A program made the position numbers and the translations under genes. This document shows, piece by piece, positions 26,701 through 33,300 of a stretch of 64,000 bases of DNA. The notes under the pieces were generated by a model. It worked only from the letters and a program-made list of their open reading frames with translations, was not told the DNA's origin and made no database searches. This stretch comes from Camellia lanceoleosa (lineage: Eukaryota; Streptophyta; Magnoliopsida; Ericales; Theaceae). The stretch lies in contig CM045761.1 in the NCBI GenBank assembly GCA_025200525.1, forward strand, positions 135,038,223 through 135,102,222, given 5' to 3'. Positions within the stretch are counted from its first letter, which is position 1, and the number at the start of each line of letters is the position of its first letter.

Positions 26701-29700
26701 TGTGACAACAAAGCAGCTATATCTATAGCTCATAATCCAGTTCCACATGATCGCACAAAACATATAGAAGTGGATAAACATTTCATCAAGGAGAAAATCA
26801 ATGCTGGCATAATCTGTATGATCTACCTTCCAACAGGTGAACAATTAGCTGATGTGCTAACGAAGGGACTACACAAGAAGCAATTTGATAAGCTAACTAG
26901 CAAGCTGGCTATGGAAGATATCTTCAAACCAGCTTGAGGGAGAGTGCTGGAAATTTGATTATTATTGCCTTAATATTATGTTAGTGGATGTATATAATAT
27001 GTTAGTGATGTATATAATATGTTAGTGGCTGTTAGTGGACATATAGTGGCAATATATAATGCAGCACCATCTTCTCCACTACCCCAATGGCCAACCCACT
27101 AGAGAGTGGAATGGGTTTGGTGACAACCAATCACCTCCTCCCTCAATTGTGTATAAATTGAGGTGAGGAGGAGGGGTAGAGACATCAAGAAACAACAACA
27201 ACACATCTGTGAGAGATTGTGAGAGTTTGAGAGTTCTATAGAGAATGAAGGTGAGGTGTGAGTGTAATCTCCCTCCGGGAAAAATTCTATAGTGATAGCT
27301 CTCCGTGGACGTAGGCAATTGCCGAACCACGTAAATATTGTTGTGTTCTTGTGTGTGATTGATTTTTAAGTACTCCATTTTGCAACTGTATTCTAAAAAA
27401 ATAAATAAAGTAAATGACCAATCAAGAAAAAACACAATTAATTCTCAAGTGAGAAGCTCAATTACTAAAACTAAATTTCAATTTTTGCAATGAAATATTT
27501 AACGCCTTGAGGAGAAAAGTGTTTACACTTTTACATTTATTTATTTTTACTATTTTAAAATATTTAAATTATTCACTAAATATTAAAATTTAAAATTCAA
27601 AATGTTTACGCCTCACCTCATGAGGGGTAAAATGCCTCGAGTTACGCATTTGACTTTAAAAACTTCGATCAAGACCTTAATTTCAATAGGGCAAAATTCA
27701 TTTTACTCCCTGTGATTTGAGGCTAGAGCACTTTACCTCCTTATGATTCAAATATAGCAAGAAAGCCCCCCATGTGGTTTGGACCAAAGTGCAATTATTA
27801 ACACCGTTAACTATATATGTGAAATGACTACAATACCTTCAAATTCTATACCTTTTTTGTTATTTTCTTTCTCTCATCTCTCATACACATAATTTATAAT
27901 GTCTAATGTCTAACATTAATTCAATTAAATCACAATTACTTATAAATTCTTAATTATTTATTGTAATTCTTAACTTTTTTTTATCTAATTTTAATTTAAT
28001 TATATTTTAAATTAATTCTTAATTATTATTTATTATATATTTTTATTTAATTATATTTTAAATTTTAGATCAATCCTTAATTATATTATATTTTAATTTA
28101 ATTAACATTTTAATCTAATTTAAGGTTTGGAGAAATAAGGGTAAAATTGTCTTTTTGTTGTATTAATTTTACTTTAGTTTTTAGAAAACCAAATTCATTC
28201 TCAAAAATAGTACGTGTGATACACCTTCCATTAGTTTGGATGGAAAACAATGACACTTTGAACCATAAAGGATAAAGTGCTCCAGTCCCAAACCACAAGA
28301 GATAAAATAAATTTAACCCATTTCAATATTTCTCTCAGATTTGGATCGAAGTCAGATTTGGATCGAAGTCAGATTTGCAGATACTTCATTAGAAAACCAA
28401 ACTTGGTCATAATTATATAGGATCAATCGAATTCGGATTCAAAATCCAATGTCAGCATATGCATATATGTGTTGCTATATGTGTTTCTAATCCAACCTGT
28501 TGACAACCCTATTCTAGTCCAACAAAAGCGCCCAGAGGCAGGAGAGGGAGGGAGAACATGATTTGCAATTTTCAGTTAAGACCCACAGAAAATTACTTGG
28601 ATAAGACCCACAGAAAGACCTAGGAAACGATGAACACGACCCATCCACTCAGCATCTCGTTGAGCTAGGTAATCATTAACAGTTACCACTGTAAAAGGAA
28701 AAAAATAAATCAGCAAACACAATCGCTGGATTAAACAATAAATGGCATCCTTTGTTACAAAATGCCTCAAAGTAATACATGATAAACAAAAAATCTTTAC
28801 ATCAAAAGGGAAAACCCATGAATGGGCTAAGTGGACAAAAAACAAGGCAAAACACAATTCAAACACCAAAGAGTAAAGAAAAAATCAACAATGGATCAAC
28901 AATTCCCACTTCCAAGAAACATGTTACATGTTAAAACATATGAAACATGTTACAAGGTTAAAAAATAAATAATAAAAAAAAAAAACTTGAGATCTAATGA
29001 TAAAAGAAAAATAACGTAGATTTATAGTTACTAATTCCTCCTTTAGACTTTGGGAATTAATATTATGTTACATTTTTTTATTATATTTGAGCGAAATATT
29101 CATATACGTGGGACATAACAAATATATAAAACTATATATTTTGCATGTGTAACCCACATATCATGTCTTGCTTTTTTTTAGAATTGTCATTGTTATAATA
29201 GTCATATGTTATTATTTTATTAGTTGAGGGTACTATGGTCATATTGTAATATGACCATAGTATGGTACTATTACTGCTGGAGTAGGGTTAGAGAGGATAC
29301 TATGGTCATATTGTAATATTACTGCTGGAGTAAGGTTGATTTTCACAACTCTAAACCAATTAATCAAACCATCTTCTCTTCTCTCTCTCTTCCTCTCTAA
29401 CCCTAACCCTAACCCTAACCCTAATATTCAACTTGTGCATTCTAACTTGGTATCAGAGCAGAGTTCCTGCCTTCTCGAGTGTTCATCAGAATCTAGAGAT
29501 CATTGTGAGGTGACAACAATGTGCTGATGTCATCATTCATACGATGACATCAGTGTGACATCATCATCCGTACGGACAAGTTGGGCTCTCAAGGATAGAT
29601 TCTTCCTTCTGAGTTCAACGGTGATTTTTGTGGAAGTTTTTGGAGCCATTTGATGTAAGTTTTGTATTTTTGAATGATTTTTGAATATTTTTGGTGAAAA

Positions 29701-30252
29701 ATCAAAAATGCTGCTTCTACTCTATTTGTGCGAGTTCTACCTAGTGGGCTCACCTCTATAGGGGCTGAAAATCATCAAGGGGGGTCTTCCTTGAGGTTTG
29801 TTTTGAGATTTGATACTGTTTTGTCGGATTTTTGGTACTTTTTTGCCTCTTTCCCTGCTCGGCAAGGTTTTAAAAAGCGGCATCAACCGTTACGTAACAC
29901 CGTTACGTAACGGTTGTTGTGGTTACTGCCACCCGTTACAGCCGTTTTTGCAGTTTGATTGAGATTCTGTGTGTCGGTCAAAGTTGTAATGCATCGCCGT
30001 AACGGCCTATTATGCACCGTTACATAATAGTTCCGAACTGCTTTTTTGAAAAAACACACAAAAAAAAGGGCTAAAAATGGGAGAAAAGGGATAGAGAGAA
30101 GAGGGAAGATGGAGGAGCAAAAGATAGAGAGAGAGAAGAGGGAAGATGAAGAACATGTTATTGATTTGTTGAAGCTGTAAGACCTATGCTATTCTATTCA
30201 GCTGTTATCACTCAATCATTTTATTTGTGTGTGTCTACTTATATATTGTTTG

Positions 30253-30307
<55 letters not shown>

Positions 30308-33300
30308 GTGTGGTCATTATCTATTTGACTTGGTTAAAATATATATATATATATATATTTAGGTTCTTATTTATTCTCTTACTTTTGTCATTATTTATCT
30401 TATATATTATAGTTAGTAATTGATTTTTTGTATAATATAAAGTCATTAATTATTAAAATAAAATGTAAAAAACTCAGTTTATAGTGATTTAAAAATATGA
30501 AATATATTAGACCATATTTAAAAGTATACAAAAATTGATCAATATTTATTTTAAACCCAATAAATATGATCATAGAAAAAAAATATGCGTATCGGTAAAT
30601 TTTTGACAGTTCTAGTTACCGCAACCGTTACGCTACGGCCTTTACACCCCGCAATCGCAACCGCGTCACCACCACCGTTACGGCGACCGCAACCACTTTT
30701 CAGAACCTTGGTCAACACATTTTCCCTCTGGCACATTTGCTTCCCCAGTTGATTCCCATAACGCACTCACTACTCAAATTAGTGAGCTTACTGAGCTAGT
30801 CCAGTCTCTTCGTACTACTATCCCTTCATCCTCCACAGCTACAATGGCTAGTTCAGGTAATCTTGCCTATGTGGCTCAATCTCCCCAACCTTGGCTCATA
30901 GACTCTAATGCTAGTTCCTATATCTCCAATAATTCATCTCTTTTCCATACTCTTCATCTTGTTACACATAATATTATACTAGCTAATAAATCCTCGCGAC
31001 CTATTAGTGGCAAAGGTATTCTTCAACCCACTCCATCTCTCTCCTTACCCTCTAGTCTTTATGTTCCTACTTTTTCATTTAATTTACTTTCTGCTAGTCA
31101 ATTGACTAAAGCTCTTCACTATTCCATAACATTTTCTCCCATTTCGTGTGTTTTGCAGGACCTCCAGACCAAGAGATGATTGGTTCGGGGCGTAAGAAGG
31201 ATGGCTTATATTTTTTAGACATTGATAACCCGTCTCGTTCTACTTCTATTGTTTTGAGTGCTACCGTGTCTCCTCTGCAATGGCATTTTCACTAGGGTCA
31301 TCCGTCTTTAACCAAGCTTAAGTTAGCCATTCCTGGCTTGAGTCATGTGTCTAAACTTGAGTGTAATGCTTGTCAACTTGGCAAGCACCACCGTAGTTCC
31401 TTTCCTAGTCGTGTGTCCCCGTCTTTTGATGTAGTCCATACAGACATATGGGGTCCATCTCGGACTCCCACTATTAATGGCTTTCTTTATTTTGTTATTT
31501 TTGTAGATAATTACTCTCGGATGACTTGGTTGTTTTTACCAAAGCAGCGGTCTAAATTACCCCAAATAATTTCTAAGTTTTATAATAAAATCTTTACTCA
31601 TATTAGGAAATGTATTAAAATATTCCGGTCTGATAATGTCTTAGAATATATGCAGTCTACTATAGATCTTTTTGTGCTAATCGTGGTATTATTCATCAAA
31701 CTAGTTGTGTTCAAACATCACCCCAAAATGGTGTTGCTGAGCGAAAACACCATCATTTGTTAGATGTTGCTCGCACATTGTTGTAACATCCACGTTCCCA
31801 AACAATTTTGGGGTGATGCTGTGCTCACTGCTTGCTCTCTTATTAACCGCATGCCCTCGGTTGTGTTACAAAACCAGTCTCCCTTCTCCCAGTTATACCC
31901 TAATTATTCCCCGTTTCCTCTTTCTCCCCATATTTTTGGTTGTGTGGCTTTTGCCCATGTCCTTGATCCGGGCCTAAATAAGTTATCTCCTCGTGCTCGT
32001 GTGTGTTTTTAGGTTATTCTCGTACCCAAAAAGGTTACCGGTGTTATCACCCTAAGTCGCGTCAATTCTTTATCAGTGCTAATGTAACCTCTTTTGAGTC
32101 CACCCCGTTTTTTTCTTCATCTGGGCAACAGTTGTCAATTGATCTTATATCTTGTCGTAAGGGGGAGCCAACTTCTTCCACACCTACTTTTCCAATGCCT
32201 TGTGTCTCCTCATCCTCTATTTCACCCTCCACCAGTGTAGATCCCTCTTCTTTACCTCCATCACCTCTCTAAGTTTATTAGCGGCCCCAAAATCCTCGCC
32301 TTATTTCTTATGGCCCGAACAGTTCATCTTCTTTGTCAGAGGCTCATGGCCCTCCTACCGTTCTGGACTCTGATGATCTTTCCATTGCTTTACACCGAAG
32401 TAAACGTGCTTGCACCCAACATCCCATTGCCCATTTTGTTTCTTATGATCGTCTTTTCACTAGTCTTCACTCCTATGCTTGTAGCTTATCTTGTTTTTCC
32501 ATTCCATCTTCCTATGAGCAGTCTATGTCTATGTCGGATTGGAAGCATGCTATGGATAAGGAAATGAGTGATCTTCACCAGAATCAGACTTGGAAACTTA
32601 CTCCATTGCCTTATGGAAAACCTAGTGTCGGTTATCGTTAGATTTATGCTGTCAAGTATCTTCCTGATGGTACTGTTGAGCTTAAGGCCCACTTGGTGGC
32701 CAAAAGCTACACACAAACTTATGGTGTTGATTATCTGGAGACCTTCTCCCCTGTGGCTCGCCTTAACTCTGTTCGGATTCTCCTCTCTGTTGCCATTAGT
32801 CAGTCTTGGCCTTGATATCAACTTGATATAAAGAATGCCTTTCTTCATAGCGATCTCCAAGAGGAGGTCTATATGGATCATCCACCTGGCTATGTTGTTC
32901 CCGGAAGTGAGCATATGGTATGAAGCAATCTCCACGTAATCTCCATGTGCTTGGTTTGATCGCTTCAGTGCAGTTGTGCTTTCATATGGGTTCCACCGTT
33001 CCACTTCTGATCATTCTGTTTTTGTTCACCACTTGTATACTGTGAGTACTGTTCTCATTTTCTATGTGGATGACATCATCATTTCTGGCAGTGACTCCCC
33101 CAGTATTGCTAATTTAAAACGGTCTTTAGGTCAGCACTTTCACACCAAGGACTTGGGTCATCTTCACTATTTTCTTGGGATTGAGGTTGCTCGGTCTTCT
33201 CAGGGGTTGTTTCTTTCGCAACACAAGTATGTGCTTGATCTTCTCTCTGAGACTGGCCTGTTAGGTACTCGTCTGAGTGATACTCCCATGGACTCCTGTG

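Larger units (their letters stand above)
22854..27371 (+). mobile_element. Copia-1 LTR retrotransposon, gag-deleted
   Basis: Two 427-bp LTRs (22854-23280, 26945-27371), differing at about seven sites by eye, lie inside an exact ACTCC duplication (22849-22853, 27372-27376). The primer site TGGTATCAGAGCA starts at 23281. The purine tract TTGAGGGAGAG precedes 26945. The interior has protease, integrase, reverse transcriptase and RNase H in copia order, but gag is cut to about 30 codons plus the zinc knuckle, and pol is frameshifted. The LTRs end AAGT rather than CA. Antisense to SECA2. Confidence 0.93.
22345..27667. mobile_element. TIR element split by copia-1
   Basis: The ends AAAGTTTTAAAAGGC and inverted GAAGTTTTTAAAGTC are flanked by an exact 9-bp duplication ATCAAGACC (22336-22344, 27668-27676). 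Without the copia insertion it would be about 805 bp. GCCTCGCCTCGCCTCAAGGC-type words occur near both ends. The 9-bp duplication suggests a Mutator-like origin. No transposase was seen. Confidence 0.75.
22143..28510. mobile_element. Outer MITE of a nested stack in SECA2 intron 6
   Basis: AGGGTTGTCAATGG at 22143 is mirrored by CTGTTGACAACCCT ending at 28510, with flanks TTCTAATCT and TTCTAGTCC as a weak duplication. If correct, this MITE holds two other TIR elements and, inside one of them, a complete copia element. Subterminal GATCAGATCCAGATCC and GATTTGGATCGAAGTC words recur. The boundary evidence is weaker than for the inner layers. Confidence 0.5.

Noticed and set aside
30229..30423. Open frame of repeated Ile codons
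   Set aside because: It is an ATA/TAA microsatellite inside a TIR element.
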